Both the position numbers and the translations under genes were made by a program. Positions 9,461-18,606 of a stretch of 64,000 nucleotides of DNA are shown in pieces. Source of the DNA: Streptomyces cadmiisoli (GTDB taxonomy: Bacteria > Actinomycetota > Actinomycetes > Streptomycetales > Streptomycetaceae); contig NZ_CP030073.1 in assembly GCF_003261055.1 (NCBI RefSeq), positions 434,001 through 498,000 of the forward strand, given 5' to 3'. Position 1 is the stretch's first letter. Every line of letters begins with the position of its first letter. Below the pieces are notes generated by a model that saw only the letters and a program-made list of their open reading frames with translations, was not told the DNA's origin and searched no databases.

Positions 9461-10258
9461 GTGAACTGGTTGACCTCCCTGCCGCCGGCGGTACTGGTCG
9501 TCGGTGGTCTCCTGCTCGCCCTACTGGTCGCGGCGGTGGCGCGAGTCGGCGTCCGGGCGCTCGTGCCGGTCCGCGAACAGGACCGGGTGCCGCAGATCGC
9601 CACGCCTCTGATGCCGACACTCGGCGCCGCCTTCGCGATCTTCGCGGCACTCTCCCTGGCCAGCGAGGCCGGCTACTTGCGCGCGGCAGAGGGGCTGGTG
9701 AGTGACGAGGCGGCTGCGGCCTCCCGGCTGGCATGGGCGGCAACAAGTCCGCGAGTCGAGTCGGAGCCGATCCATACGGCGCTGCTGGACTACTTGCAGA
9801 CCACGCGCGCCAGGGAATGGGAAAGCGCAGCGGCTGCGTCCGGAGACGACCCGGCCACCGCGCGAGCGATCGCACGGCTGGAGCGCACCGTGCGCGCCGA
9901 AGCAGCCCGGCCCGAGGTGGGAACCCCGACAGGCACGGAGCTGGTGGTCGCCCTGGACGGTGTCACCAGTAGTCGTCGCGCCCGCATCGCGGCGGCCTCG
10001 CGCGACGTTCCCGCCCTCTATGTCATCACGCTGGTGGTCAGCGGACTGGCCTTGATCGTGAACTCCGGCGCACTGGTCTTCCGCAGCAGCCTGCGAACGT
10101 CGCTGCTCATCGTAGGTGTGGCGAGCGTGGTAGGGCTGAGCCTGGCGTTGCTCTTTGCACTCAGCGCACCCTGGAGTGGACCGTTGATCGTCAGTGGGCA
10201 TCCACTCGACACCATCATCGGGGACCTGAAGTCCGACTTCTTCACCGGCGGTCCGTGA
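9461..10258 (+). CDS. bestrophin-like (DUF4239) membrane protein
   Basis: A 265-residue membrane protein with two N-terminal hydrophobic segments ('AVLVVGGLLLALLVAAVARV' and the stretch ending 'FAIFAALSLA') and two near the C-terminus ('VITLVVSGLALIVNSGALVF' and 'LIVGVASVVGLSLALLFALS'). The soluble middle part is helical. This layout matches DUF4239 proteins, a bestrophin-related family of unknown function. GGAGG at 9449-9453 sits 7 bp before the GTG at 9461 and 4 bp before the in-frame GTG at 9458, so 9461 is preferred. No operon partner is visible. Confidence 0.7.
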   Translation: MNWLTSLPPAVLVVGGLLLALLVAAVARVGVRALVPVREQDRVPQIATPLMPTLGAAFAIFAALSLASEAGYLRAAEGLVSDEAAAASRLAWAATSPRVESEPIHTALLDYLQTTRAREWESAAAASGDDPATARAIARLERTVRAEAARPEVGTPTGTELVVALDGVTSSRRARIAAASRDVPALYVITLVVSGLALIVNSGALVFRSSLRTSLLIVGVASVVGLSLALLFALSAPWSGPLIVSGHPLDTIIGDLKSDFFTGGP

Positions 10259-11034
10259 GCTGCGCACGCCATCAGAACGCCGACTTCTCGCCCTGGGCAG
10301 CGTCGGGGATCCTTGTTGCCCACCGGCTACAAGATCCAAGGCGACGAGTACGGCGCCGCCCTTGGCCCCTCGGGCACCTCAGCGGCTTCACTCTTCGAAG
10401 CACACCGGGTAGCGCGGCAACGTCCACACCCTTGCGAGGAGTCCGCGAAGTACGCCGATCTCCTCCGCTGCGAGGTCGCCGATGCGTCCCTCCTCGACTG
10501 CATCGACGGCCTGCTGGGCCTGAGCCAAGAGACGACGTCCCTCCATCCTGATCGCGGCGAATATGGCGCCGACGGACCGACGGGGCTCGGCGGCGCTCGA
10601 GGAGTTGAGCAGACACCAGGCCTTGGAGAATCGCGACCATGATGCTGGGATCAACCGCCCTGGCCGCGCGTATGCCAGTTTAGCCCGCTGGCCGGACGCG
10701 GGTCTGGTGGCCGAGTCCCATTACTGGACGAACGAGACCATCCGGCGGACCCAAGGCCGTGAGGCGGACCGGGGGGCGGCGGTCACGGACCCGGCCAGGT
10801 CCCGGGCGCGCGGCCGGCCGGCCGGACCTGGTCGGCACAGATCAAGACGCTGATCGGTCGCGGGTTCCACGAGAGCCTGACGCTGTCAGCCATCGCCTGG
10901 CCAGACGCACCCCGGCCAAGCAGCCAGGTCCAGAACGCTGTGCCTGGCTGCGCCCGGCCGCCCGGACAGCTGACGACCCATGTCAGACAATCTCGTGGAG
11001 ACAATCCTCACGGTGCACAAATCGTTGCGAGGTG
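10259..11034. other. gene-poor stretch containing a MarR remnant
   Basis: Apart from the MarR fragment listed separately, only shadow frames are seen. An imperfect hairpin (CCAGGTCC at 10795 with GGACCTGG at 10824) is present. No intact gene was found. Confidence 0.4.
10388..10654 (-). pseudogene. C-terminal fragment of a MarR-family regulator
   Basis: The reading frame ends in 'EGRRLLAQAQQAVDAVEEGR' and 'LAAEEIGVLRGLLARV', which match the wing-proximal and dimerisation helices that close MarR regulators ('T.EGRRLLE....VDAVE.R...LS.EE...L..LLARV'). The preceding 'EPRRSVGAIFAAI' stands where the wing ('D.RRS.V.LT') should be but is garbled. No DNA-recognition helix is found upstream, so only the last third of a regulator gene remains. 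Confidence 0.5.
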
Positions 11035-11057
11035 CCTACTATTTTCTAGCTTCAATG
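11035..11057. promoter_or_regulatory. HxlR-type operator candidate, site 4 (DoxX promoter)
   Basis: A 23-bp element with TACTATT at 11037-11043 and TAGC at 11047-11050, in register with the three better copies at 14860, 20962 and 21499. It lies about 53 bp upstream of the DoxX start, a position suited to repression. The outer right end differs from the other sites. Confidence 0.5.
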
Positions 11058-11109
11058 AATAGCGACCTTCGCGGCGGCATGCGCCCCCGCGCACGAACTG
11101 GAGAACCAG

Positions 11110-11463
11110 ATGTCCCTTGCCGCAGCCCTGCTGTCCTGCGCTCTCGCGGCGTTCATGACCTTCGCCGGGGCGCCGAAGGTTGCGGGCCACCCGAAGACGG
11201 CCCTCATGGCCCAACACCTACGGGTACCGACAGAGCTGCTCCGATTCGTCGGCCTGACGGAAACGGTTGCGGCGATCGGACTGCTGGTCGGCATCTTCGT
11301 GACGTGGTCGGGCGTGGCTGCCGCCCTCGTCGTCGTGGCGCTGATGCTCGGTGGGGCAGCCTGTCACCTGCGCGTCAAGGATGGATTCACAGCGGCCGCG
11401 CCCGCCCTGGTCTCCGCCGCCACCGCGGCGGGCGTGATGATTCTGCACATTGCGGGCAACTGA
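11110..11463 (+). CDS. DoxX-family membrane protein
   Basis: A 117-residue protein with four hydrophobic helices ('LLSCALAAFMTFAGAPKVAG', a second starting 'FVGLTETVAAIGLLVGIF', a third 'AAALVVVALMLGGAACHL', a fourth near the end). The early G-x-x-K-x-x-G and 'LTETVAAIGLL' segments are typical of DoxX/DoxD-like proteins. Family members occur beside dioxygenases and quinone-stress regulators; CatD of the Bacillus catDE operon is the closest functional parallel. GGAGA at 11100-11104 supports the ATG. A copy of the HxlR-type operator sits directly upstream. Confidence 0.75.
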   Translation: MSLAAALLSCALAAFMTFAGAPKVAGHPKTALMAQHLRVPTELLRFVGLTETVAAIGLLVGIFVTWSGVAAALVVVALMLGGAACHLRVKDGFTAAAPALVSAATAAGVMILHIAGN

Positions 11464-12045
11464 CACCCCTCGCAGCATGCACTTCGGCGCCACCGGTTGG
11501 CACTCGACCGGAAACCACGCCGACCGGGGCCTGCCCCCTCATCGAGCATCCTGCGCATGCGAGAGAGGTACCTCATACGCGATAACCGTTGAACCGCCTC
11601 AATCATCTGTTACTGTCAATGTAGATGGAAAGGGCCACAGAGTCCGCCGGCCACACGAGACACACAGCAGTTCCGGAGTGGCCGCCGAGCCGGCGACGGT
11701 GACGCGACGGCTTCACGGCCCTCGACGCCCGCACGTCGTCTGTTGGTGACGAGGTGCGGGATCGGCCTCCGCGGAGCGGAGCGGACGGCCATGGCGGGCG
11801 AACTATCGCCCACGCCCGCGGGGCGGTACCCACGCGCGACTTTGGGGAGTACGCAGCGGGTACCGCCCCTTCAGGTCTTCGGTGCCGTTCTCTCGCGAGT
11901 GCTGCGCAGCGCAGTTGCTGCTCAACGCACCGGTCTGCTTTTCGGCACGTCATCGTGTCGGGCAGGATTGAGATGGGCGTCGCGGCTCGTGAGGCAGGAC
12001 AGGGACACGGGTATCGCCGCGTTGATGCCCGGGGTCATCGCCCAC
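11464..12045. other. intergenic stretch without a recognised gene
   Basis: No credible frame. It separates the DoxX gene from the IS630 remnant and is probably mobile-element debris. Confidence 0.4.
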
Positions 12046-12401
12046 TCAGATGGAAGGTGATGACGGCCGGACCGCACCCTGCCGTCTCCGTTCTGCTCGG
12101 GCCATCCGTGCGCGACCGGCCCCTCGGCCAGTTCCTCTTCCCACGCGGCGAACATCGCCGCGCTCAGTTTCAGCCGTGATGCCTCTATGACTGCAGGCCC
12201 TGCCGGCCGTGCGTTGTCCCACGCGCGCAGCCACCGCCGGACCGCTCGTACGTTGACCCGTTGTCGGCGTCGGCTGAACTCGTTCGGCCGTCGTCGAGAA
12301 CCCGAAACTACTTGGAGATCGCCTTCCCTAGTGCCCTCGCCGGCAGCGAACAACTCAGCCGCCCGCATACGTATCGGGCGGCCGCTTCGAAGGCCACACA
12401 C
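12046..12401 (-). pseudogene. IS630-type transposase, decayed N-terminal part
   Basis: The minus frame opens with 'MRAAELFAAGEGTRE' and continues with 'RAVRRWLRAWDNARPAGPAV', 'LKLSAAMFAAWEEELAEGPV' and 'AHGWPEQNG'. This is the helix-turn-helix and linker order of IS630/Tc1-type transposases ('AAELF..G....A..L.VS...V.RW......G...L......KLS..Q...LE..L..GP..HGW'). The first recognition helix is garbled and the catalytic DDE part is missing. Confidence 0.6.
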
Positions 12402-12485
12402 GTGGCGAATGGCCGGTCCGGGCTGGCCGATTCGCTCGCCCAGCCCGGACCTGCGGCAGGTCGGAGGGTGCGCCTGCCGCGCGAC

Positions 12486-12509
12486 GCTGGGGCAGAAACC
12501 TGCCCCAGC
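12486..12509 (-). terminator. stem-loop terminator of the CoA-transferase operon
   Basis: A 10-bp perfect stem (GCTGGGGCAG with CTGCCCCAGC) and an AAAC loop, beginning 3 bp after the stop codon of subunit B. No strong U-tract follows, as is common in streptomycetes. Confidence 0.7.
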
Positions 12510-12512
12510 AGG

Positions 12513-13172
12513 TCACTTCAACACATCGGACACGACGAATGGCGCGTCAGTCGACGTGCGTACGGCATCAATGGAAACGCCTTGCCCGAGTTCCATCAGA
12601 TGTAGCCCCTCGGGGGTTACGTCGAAAACTGCCAGCTCGGTGATTATTCGGTCCACAACTCGTCGGCCAGTGACCGGGAGGGTGCATTCACTCACGATCT
12701 TCGGAGAGCCGTCGCGGGCAGTGTGCTCCATCACCACCACTACTCTGCGCGCACCGTGCACCAGGTCCATGGCCCCACCCATCCCCTTGACCAGCTTTCC
12801 GGGAATGGTCCAGTTCGCCAGGTCCCCCGCCGCGGATACTTGCATGGCGCCGAGCACGGTGGTGTCGATCCGGCCGGAACGCACCATGCCGAAGGACGTC
12901 GCCGAGTCGAAGTACGCCGCGCCAGGGAGGACCGTCACCGTCTCCTTGCCGGCATTGATGAGATCCGGGTCGACTTGATCGTCGTACGGATAGGGTCCGA
13001 CCCCCAGGATCCCGTTCTCGGACTGAAGGATCACATGTACGCCGTCCGGCAGGTAATTGGGTATCAGCGTGGGCAGACCGATGCCCAGATTCACGTACTG
13101 ACCGTCAGTCAGTTCCTGAGCCGCACGCGCAGCCAAAGAACTGCGGATGGTTCCATCATGGGTTGCTGTCAT
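12513..13172 (-). CDS. CoA transferase subunit B (3-oxoacid/3-oxoadipate type)
   Basis: A 219-residue beta subunit of a family I CoA transferase. The catalytic Glu lies in '[12 protein letters not shown]' (Glu52), the S-E-N-G motif that forms the acyl-glutamyl/CoA thioester intermediate. '[16 protein letters not shown]' at the N-terminus and '[20 protein letters not shown]' in the middle are conserved blocks. ATG at 13172 follows GGAG at seven bases. It starts 52 bp after the A subunit gene, so both form one operon. With the nearby oxygenases, the enzyme would move CoA onto a ring-fission acid such as 3-oxoadipate; the actual acid is unknown. Confidence 0.9.
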   Translation of the reverse strand: MTATHDGTIRSSLAARAAQELTDGQYVNLGIGLPTLIPNYLPDGVHVILQSENGILGVGPYPYDDQVDPDLINAGKETVTVLPGAAYFDSATSFGMVRSGRIDTTVLGAMQVSAAGDLANWTIPGKLVKGMGGAMDLVHGARRVVVVMEHTARDGSPKIVSECTLPVTGRRVVDRIITELAVFDVTPEGLHLMELGQGVSIDAVRTSTDAPFVVSDVLK

Positions 13173-13224
13173 GGTGTTCTCCAGCGGATTGAACCGAAGC
13201 AGGCAAGTGTGCTGACGGGCTTCG

Positions 13225-13983
13225 TCAAGTCCCAGCGGGCTGGCGTACTGTGCGGCGCTCAATGCGCTTGTCCCGGGGATCGGCGGCGACGATCCGGTCG
13301 ACGAAGACTCCTGGCAGATGAACCGCGTCGGGAGCTATCTGACCAGGCTCGACAATGCGGTCGGCTTCCACCAGGGTCGTTCGGCCCGCCATCGCACACA
13401 ACGGGTTGAAATTGCGAGCGGCAGCGTGAAACACGAGGTTGCCGTGCCGGTCGGCGACCTCTGCCCGAACCAGCGCGAAGTCGGCGGTGATGGCCTCCTC
13501 GAGCAGATACCGGCGGCTGCCGAACTCCCGTACTTCCTTGGGCGGGGACGCGACGGCTGTGGTGCCATCGATCCCGTAGCGCCAGGGCAGGCCACCCTCT
13601 TCCAGCAGGGTGCCCACACCAGCGGGAGTGTAGAAGGCAGGAATCCCCATGCCTCCGGCACGAAGACGCTCGGCAAGAGTGCCCTGAGGCACGAGTTCCA
13701 CCTCGAGCTCGCCCTGGAGGTACTGCCGTGCGAATTCCTTGTTCTCTCCAACATAGGAAGAGGTCATCCGAGCGATCTGGCCGGCGCGCAGGAGGAGTCC
13801 CAGACCGGCATCGTCGACACCACAGTTGTTGGACACCACCATCAGCCCTGTCGTCCCCGTCTCGACCAGAGCGGCGATGAGCGTGGAGGGGATGCCGGAT
13901 AGTCCGAAGCCTCCGACCGCGAGAACGGCGCGGTCCGGGATGTCTGCGACGGCCTCGCTGGCTGAGGCGACCACCTTGTCCAT
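13225..13983 (-). CDS. CoA transferase subunit A (3-oxoacid/3-oxoadipate type)
   Basis: A 252-residue alpha subunit with the family start '[17 protein letters not shown]', the loop '[10 protein letters not shown]' (24-32), '[16 protein letters not shown]' and the conserved '[20 protein letters not shown]' block. It pairs with subunit B to exchange CoA between succinyl-CoA or acetyl-CoA and a 3-oxo acid. GAAGG lies seven bases before ATG 13983. A decayed relative lies at 16.5-17.2 kb. The gene is downstream of a destroyed VOC gene (14459-14648) and probably used the same promoter near the 14860 operator. Confidence 0.9.
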   Translation of the reverse strand: MDKVVASASEAVADIPDRAVLAVGGFGLSGIPSTLIAALVETGTTGLMVVSNNCGVDDAGLGLLLRAGQIARMTSSYVGENKEFARQYLQGELEVELVPQGTLAERLRAGGMGIPAFYTPAGVGTLLEEGGLPWRYGIDGTTAVASPPKEVREFGSRRYLLEEAITADFALVRAEVADRHGNLVFHAAARNFNPLCAMAGRTTLVEADRIVEPGQIAPDAVHLPGVFVDRIVAADPRDKRIERRTVRQPAGT

Positions 13984-14342
13984 TGACTGTCCTTCATATC
14001 GCTCTGTGGGTGTGGGGCATGCCGTTGCACTGCCCTTGTGATGCGGTTCGAGCTCGACTACCTGGAGTGTGTGTGCCGGCGCCGAGCCGGTGCGGCGCCC
14101 GCCTGCCGCCTGAGTGCCCCCGCTCTTGGGCGCGCACCGCCCCGGGCAACTTCCTCTGACGTCCTTGTCACCGGCCGCGACGAGCACCCCTCATCCGGCC
14201 CCGAGGTGTCGGGCGTGCGTTCATCGCTCCGCCTGGCTCGATGGGGTCCCACCGAGGTCAGCGGCATGCCATCTCCACATCGGACGCTCAAAGAACAACG
14301 TTCTTCCTTCCGTCTGCGCGGAAGAGCGAGCGGCGATGGAAG
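13984..14342. other. leader between the VOC pseudogene and the CoA-transferase operon
   Basis: No gene is seen. The stretch links the stem-loops behind the VOC pseudogene to the CoA-transferase start. If those stem-loops terminate, a promoter for the CoA-transferase genes should lie here, but none is obvious. Confidence 0.4.
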
Positions 14343-14386
14343 TGGCTGGTGCGGCAGTTCCCATCCTGCACGTGCCGCACCAGCCA
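14343..14386. terminator. 14-bp stem-loop behind the VOC pseudogene
   Basis: TGGCTGGTGCGGCA pairs perfectly with TGCCGCACCAGCCA at 14373-14386. Two weaker stem-loops follow at about 14385-14450 (AGGGCCTG/CAGGCCC and CCTGCC/GGCAGG). The same trio in the same order sits behind the intact VOC gene at 19798-19910, so it was copied with the gene. Confidence 0.65.
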
Positions 14387-14458
14387 GGGCCTGCCAGGAG
14401 ATACAGGCCCGCCTGCCATTCCCGACTCCTACGCGCGGAAAGGCAGGTGCTTGGGGGG

Positions 14459-14648
14459 TTACCAGGTCGGCTTGTCCGGATCAGCCATGTGCCAAGGACA
14501 TCCGGAGGTACTCGTTGGTATGAACGACGAATACCGAAGCTGTGGCTTCGTGCATGATCTTGGCATCGCGCAGAGTCATACCAGTTACGCATCTCCGCGT
14601 GGTGCCATGTCCGCGGAACCACGCGAGAAGACTGGGAGGGGACGTCAT
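14459..14648 (-). pseudogene. VOC-family dioxygenase-like gene, internally deleted copy
   Basis: A near-copy of the intact gene at 19921-20523. Codons 1-7 and AAGGAGTG before ATG 14648 are intact. A 1-nt loss then shifts the frame, and a further 2-nt loss restores it. 'EMRNWYDSA' and 'IMHEATASVFVVHTNEYLRM' align with 'EMRDWYVTVLDAKVMHEDA' and the residues that follow it in the intact protein. After 'LAHG' about 420 nt are missing, and the frame rejoins at 'DKPTW', the last residues of the intact protein ('VKPTW'). Both metal-binding modules are lost. Confidence 0.85.
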
Positions 14649-14859
14649 CGTCACTCCTTGGTGCGCTGGGGAAACTTGATACGCGGCTGCACGGGAGGCG
14701 GTTGCACATCACCCGTGCATGCCGGATCACCGCAACTCACCCGCAGCTCGCAGCGGCAGAACGGCGAGCGGGGGCAGTGAGACTTTCACCGCCGCCCTGG
14801 GCTCAGCGGCCGGTTATGGCTTAACGGTGCACCGAAGAGGCAAGCCGAGCAAGCGGCGA
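14649..14859. promoter_or_regulatory. leader of the VOC pseudogene operon
   Basis: About 210 bp between the operator at 14860-14882 and the pseudogene start. It resembles the longer leader of the intact VOC gene in position only. No frame is convincing. Confidence 0.35.
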
Positions 14860-14882
14860 GTTAGCTGCTAATCAATAGTAAG
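14860..14882. promoter_or_regulatory. HxlR-type operator candidate, site 1
   Basis: A 23-bp element: GTTAG at 14860-14864, CTAAT at 14868-14872 and TAGTAAG at 14876-14882. Aligned with the sites at 20962 and 21499 it keeps the outer GT(t/a)AG, the central CTAA and the final TAGTAAG. It lies upstream of the decayed VOC gene and the CoA-transferase operon. Confidence 0.6.
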
Positions 14883-15137
14883 TACGAATCCTCGGTCGAC
14901 ACGCAGGCCGCGCCCCCCGGCCCAACCGCATGGGCGCACGGCCCCGTCTTGCCGTGAGGCAGCCGATCATCCACCGCCGACTCCGGACCCAGCCCCCCGC
15001 CAAGCCAACGGCGCCACCACTGCGTGACCCAGGAGTGACCACTGGCGGTACCGGCGGCACGCGCGAGGGAGGGAGGGGCACCTGGCGGTAATCGGCGGGA
15101 GAGACGACCATCACAGCTCGACAATCATTGACTTCAT
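14883..15137. other. intergenic, divergent promoter region
   Basis: Lies between the leftward VOC/CoA-transferase unit and the rightward azoreductase gene. Frames here overlap on both strands without a known product. Confidence 0.4.
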
Positions 15138-15160
15138 TCAACGATCGGGTAGCTTCAATG
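15138..15160. promoter_or_regulatory. weak HxlR-type operator candidate, site 5 (azoreductase)
   Basis: The right 11 bases (TAGCTTCAATG, 15150-15160) are identical to those of site 4 at 11047-11057. The left half keeps only AC and AT at the expected places. It lies about 150 bp upstream of the azoreductase start. Confidence 0.3.
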
Positions 15161-15306
15161 TGTCAGTGCTCCTCACGTCGCATACGCGTAGCGAGGCGTC
15201 GTCTACGGGCGACGCGCCGGTGCGATGACTGAGGCAAAAGGCACTCAAGATCAGCAACCGCTCGTCGGGAGTCGTTCCCGACACAGGACGGAAGAGCTTC
15301 CCCACC

Positions 15307-15963
15307 ATGGTTCACCTGCTACACATCGATTCCTCTGCCGCGCCCCTCGGCTCCGTGTCCCGCGAGGTCGGCGCCACGTTCCGCCAGGCCTGGGACAAGG
15401 AACACCCGGCCGGCACCGTGACATACGTCGACCTGGTCAAGGAGCCGGTGCCACACCTCACGCCTGCCGGCATCGCTTCCCGCACGAACGCAGCCAGCGA
15501 TCGGTCCACGGAGGAGTCGGACGCTGCGGCGCTGCAGGACCGCCTCGTCGCCCAGCTGCGCGCCGCGGACGCGTACCTGTTCACCGTGCCGATGTACAAC
15601 TGGAACATCCCGTCCAGCTTCAAGGCATGGCTGGACCAGATTGTGATCTCCGGACGCACCACGGTGTTCGGCGACGAGCCCGAGAACGTCAAGGGCCGCC
15701 CGGCCACGGTGATTGTCAGCGCGGGCGGCGGTTACGGCCCCGGAACTCCCCGCGAGGGATGGGACTTCGCCACGCCGTACCTGGAGAAGGTGCTCACCGA
15801 GGCGCTCGGACTGAACGTCCACACGATTCAGGTCGAGCTGACCATGGCCCACCACGTCCCCAGCATGGAAACGCTGCGCGATGTCGCGGACATGAACCGG
15901 GCGAATGCTCACACCGACGCCGAGAAGCGAGCCCAGCTGCTGGCGCAGGAGTTCAGGCGCTGA
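15307..15963 (+). CDS. FMN-dependent NADH azoreductase (AzoR/AcpD family)
   Basis: A 218-residue flavodoxin-fold enzyme that reduces quinones and azo compounds by two electrons with NAD(P)H. Seen: the phosphate-binding start 'LLHIDSSAAPLGSVSREV', the FMN contact 'TVPMYNWNIPSSFKAWLDQI' (typical P-M-Y/W-N-F-x-x-P) and 'SAGGGYGPGTPREGWDFATP' in place of the usual S-R-G-G. The length equals the family norm. Two-electron quinone reduction protects against semiquinones, which fits the surrounding HxlR, DoxX and VOC genes. ATG 15307 has only a distant GGAAGAG. Confidence 0.9.
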   Translation: MVHLLHIDSSAAPLGSVSREVGATFRQAWDKEHPAGTVTYVDLVKEPVPHLTPAGIASRTNAASDRSTEESDAAALQDRLVAQLRAADAYLFTVPMYNWNIPSSFKAWLDQIVISGRTTVFGDEPENVKGRPATVIVSAGGGYGPGTPREGWDFATPYLEKVLTEALGLNVHTIQVELTMAHHVPSMETLRDVADMNRANAHTDAEKRAQLLAQEFRR

Positions 15964-16544
15964 TACCCGGGTTTGTCGACCACCGTTGACACAACAGCGA
16001 GATCACGCTGCAGATTGAGCAGCGGGCGGTGACATCAAAGACTGGGGGCCGCGCACAATGGCGTGCAGCGGTCACCAGGTTGAGCCGGCCCAGGGCTGCT
16101 GAAGACTGGGCCGGCCGGCGGGGACGTTGCGGCCGCAGCGCAGGCAGCACTGCGACGTGCAGGCCGGGTTCACATTGATCCCGGCCTCTCCGGCATGTTG
16201 TGCCTGATAGGCGATGAACGAGCCGAGTTGCCTGCAGGGCCGGAACATCCGCACCATCCGCGACGACATTCTGATGCCGGCAGTCCATACGCACCTGTCG
16301 TGTTCACCGCCTACCTACTCGACGCCGGCATCGACACTGCGGCCGGCACCGCTGGTGGCGCTCTGGACAACGCGCCCAACGAGCACTCAACCTGACGGTT
16401 GCGGTCAACGTTCCGGCCGTTGGTCGGCCAAAGGGCTGGCGAACGGCCGGACATTGCTGTGAGTCGCGCCCTCATCCACGGCTGGCACTTCTGCCTGCGT
16501 CCTGACCGATGGGAACGGGGAACACCCGTACCGTCGTCAGGGGG
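15964..16544. other. mobile-element debris between azoreductase and a CoA-transferase remnant
   Basis: Holds the TnpB fragment listed separately and otherwise no gene. Frames spanning 16300-16544 are read-through from the broken CoA-transferase gene. Confidence 0.4.
16072..16269 (-). pseudogene. TnpB (IS200/IS605 OrfB) C-terminal fragment
   Basis: The fragment reads 'FIAYQAQHAGEAGINVNPAC' then 'TSQCCLRCGRNVPAGRP'. This matches the last RuvC strand and zinc ribbon of TnpB ('...YKA..AG..V..VNP..TS..C..CG......RP'). The second Cys pair and all upstream catalytic parts are absent. Confidence 0.55.
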
Positions 16545-17200
16545 TGGTACGCGTACTGCGCGCCGCTCGATGCTCTTGTCCAGGGGGTCGGCCCCGACGA
16601 GCCGGTCGACGTGGATCCCCGGCAGCTGAACCGCGTCGGGCGGGATCTGTCCGGGCTCGACGATCCGGTCGGCCTCCACCCGAGTGGTTCGGCCCGCCAT
16701 CGCACACAACGGTTTGAAATTGCGGGCGGTGGCATGGAACACGAGGTTGCCGTGCCGGTGTGCTACCGCAGCCCGTACCAGGGCGAAGTCAGCGGTAATG
16801 GATTCTTCCAACAGCTACCGCCGGCCTCCGAACTCCCGCGAAACTTTGGGTGGTAAGGCGACCGCGTTGCTGCCGTCAGCTGCGTACCGCCAAGGCAGGC
16901 CGCCTTCTTCCACGAACATCCCGACGCTTACCGGAGTGCAGAAGGCCGGGATACCCACACCTCCGGCACGCAAGCGCTCGGCGAGGGTTCCTTGGGGGTA
17001 CGAGCTCGACTTCGAGTTCGCCCTGAAGGTACTGCCGTGCAAATTCCTGGTTCTCTCCGACGTGGGAGGAAGTCATCCGGTCGATCCGACCAGCCGCCAG
17101 GAGGAGTCCCAGGCCGGCGTTGTCGCCGCAGTTGTTGGAGACCACTCCGAGCCTCGTCGGTCCCGCCTCGACCAGAGCGGCGATGAGGGTGGAGAGCGCA
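16545..17200 (-). pseudogene. CoA transferase subunit A, decayed second copy
   Basis: A relative of the gene at 13225-13983 broken into three frames: '[20 protein letters not shown]' to 'GELEVELVP', then '[20 protein letters not shown]' to 'SREFGGRR' and a stop, then '[20 protein letters not shown]' to 'DKSIERRAVRV'. About 33 N-terminal residues, including the G-G-F-G loop, are missing; homology begins abruptly beside a strong stem-loop at 17198. No B subunit follows. Confidence 0.85.
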
Positions 17201-17245
17201 CGCCTGCCGCCTGACAGGGCACCACATTGGCGGCGGCAGGCGTGC
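17198..17245 (-). terminator. stem-loop terminator after the FAH-family gene
   Basis: A 14-bp stem (GCACGCCTGCCGCC at 17198-17211 with GGCGGCAGGCGTGC at 17232-17245), 3 bp beyond the stop of the FAH-family gene. It also marks the point where the broken CoA-transferase gene loses its 5' end. Confidence 0.7.
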
Positions 17246-17248
17246 TGC

Positions 17249-18103
17249 CTAAAGGGGAGGCGCAGGGGCGGCACGCACCAAGTTGCGGAGCCGCCCCAGC
17301 CCCTCGATTTCCACGGTCACCAGGTCTCCGGGCCGCAAATAGCCGCCTCTGGCCAGTGCGACACCGCCCGGGGTTCCGGTCAGTACCACGTCGCCGACCA
17401 TCAACGGCACCGTGGCGGAGACATGGGCGATGATCTCAGCCACTGAGAAGATCATCTGATTGGTCCGTGACTCTTGACGTGTCTCGCCGTTGACGAGGGT
17501 GCGAATCGACAGGTCCAGCTCGGTGCCGGTCTCTTCCACCGTCACAAGCGCTGGCCCCAGTGGCTTGAAGTGCGGGAACGACTTGCCTCGTCGTACGCCT
17601 TCGATATCGGTGACGACGCCGTTGGTCATGGCCGCCAGCTGTACGTCCCGTGCTGAGACGTCGTTGGCGACCATGAGCCCGGCGACGTGGTCCCAGGCGT
17701 CGGCCACGGAGATGCCCCTGCCGGCCCTACCGATCACTACCGCGAGTTCCCCCTCGTAGTCGACTTCCAAGGGTGCTTCGGCGGGCAGCCATATGGTGTC
17801 GTGAGGGCCGGTCACACTGGCGCCGGACGTGGTGATGAAGACTGGAGCCTCGGGGATCGGCAACCCTGCTTCCACCACGTGGTCGTGGTAATTGGCGCCC
17901 GCGATCACCACCGTCTGCGGCACACCCACCGGCGGGAGGAGTACAGCGTCCTCGATGGCGATCCTGCCTCGCACGCGTGCGTGGCGTGCCTGTTCGATAC
18001 CGTCCGCCAGGAGGTCGGTGACGTTGTGGTGAGGCAGGTCGAGCAGCGCGAGTTCATCGGCCTCGGCGCGGGCAAGCCCTTCGCTGGTGCGATATAGACG
18101 CAT
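17249..18103 (-). CDS. fumarylacetoacetate-hydrolase (FAH) family protein
   Basis: A 284-residue enzyme of the FAH superfamily, whose members hydrolyse C-C bonds in ring-fission products or decarboxylate/hydrate 2-oxo acids using Mg2+. Seen: '[13 protein letters not shown]' (His75), '[14 protein letters not shown]', metal-site Glu117/Glu119 in '[12 protein letters not shown]', Asp148 in 'ANDVSARD', and '[12 protein letters not shown]'. The final '[13 protein letters not shown]' is the hallmark loop. GGAGG lies seven bases before ATG 18103. The upstream SnoaL-like gene ends one base away, so the two are co-transcribed. It would act after ring cleavage by the VOC enzyme. Confidence 0.9.
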   Translation of the reverse strand: MRLYRTSEGLARAEADELALLDLPHHNVTDLLADGIEQARHARVRGRIAIEDAVLLPPVGVPQTVVIAGANYHDHVVEAGLPIPEAPVFITTSGASVTGPHDTIWLPAEAPLEVDYEGELAVVIGRAGRGISVADAWDHVAGLMVANDVSARDVQLAAMTNGVVTDIEGVRRGKSFPHFKPLGPALVTVEETGTELDLSIRTLVNGETRQESRTNQMIFSVAEIIAHVSATVPLMVGDVVLTGTPGGVALARGGYLRPGDLVTVEIEGLGRLRNLVRAAPAPPL

Positions 18104-18104
18104 G

Positions 18105-18569
18105 TCACTCGCCTCCTGCCACGACGTTCACGACGCGGCGCGCGATACGCCAGCGGCCGTCTTCCCCTCGTACGAACCGGTCTTTGATCTGTGTCACCGC
18201 GCGCGCAACGGGCGGATGGCCATCCTGCTGGTCCGCATCTCGGTACAAGTGCAGGTATGTATGCGTCTCCGCTTCGCCGGGGGCCAGCAGGCGGAAGGAG
18301 GAGGCGGCCGGGACATGCACGCCGCTCTTGCTCGTGGCGTCCTGTCGAGCCCTCATGGCCGCCGTCAGGGCAGTGCCGGTGAAGTGTGCTTGGTCCATCA
18401 CCAGTTCGCCGTTCGGGGTGAACAGTTCAACGGTGCGTTCCGCTTCGCCGTCATCGACCCACCGGAAGAATGCGTCGATCACGTCCATGCAAGCCGCCCG
18501 GGCTCGAAGTTCCGCGAGGTCAGGTTCAGTACCCGGCTTCGGGTCCGTGGTTTCGAGAAGTGCGCTCAT
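18105..18569 (-). CDS. SnoaL-like (NTF2-fold) protein
   Basis: A 154-residue protein with the small alpha+beta barrel of the SnoaL/NTF2 group: 'ARAACMDVIDAFFRWVDDGE', then 'RTVELFTPNGELVMDQA', 'FTGTALTAAMRARQDA', and the final strand 'DRFVRGEDGRWRIARRVVNV'. The group includes polyketide cyclases, isomerases and small subunits of ring-hydroxylating dioxygenases; without an alpha subunit nearby a small-molecule isomerase or binding role is more likely. ATG 18569 has GAGG six to seven bases upstream. It lies between the FSP1-like and FAH-family genes in one leftward operon. Confidence 0.75.
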   Translation of the reverse strand: MSALLETTDPKPGTEPDLAELRARAACMDVIDAFFRWVDDGEAERTVELFTPNGELVMDQAHFTGTALTAAMRARQDATSKSGVHVPAASSFRLLAPGEAETHTYLHLYRDADQQDGHPPVARAVTQIKDRFVRGEDGRWRIARRVVNVVAGGE

Positions 18570-18606
18570 CACTGTGCCTCGTGTTGGGATAGGGCCCTCT
18601 CGGTGT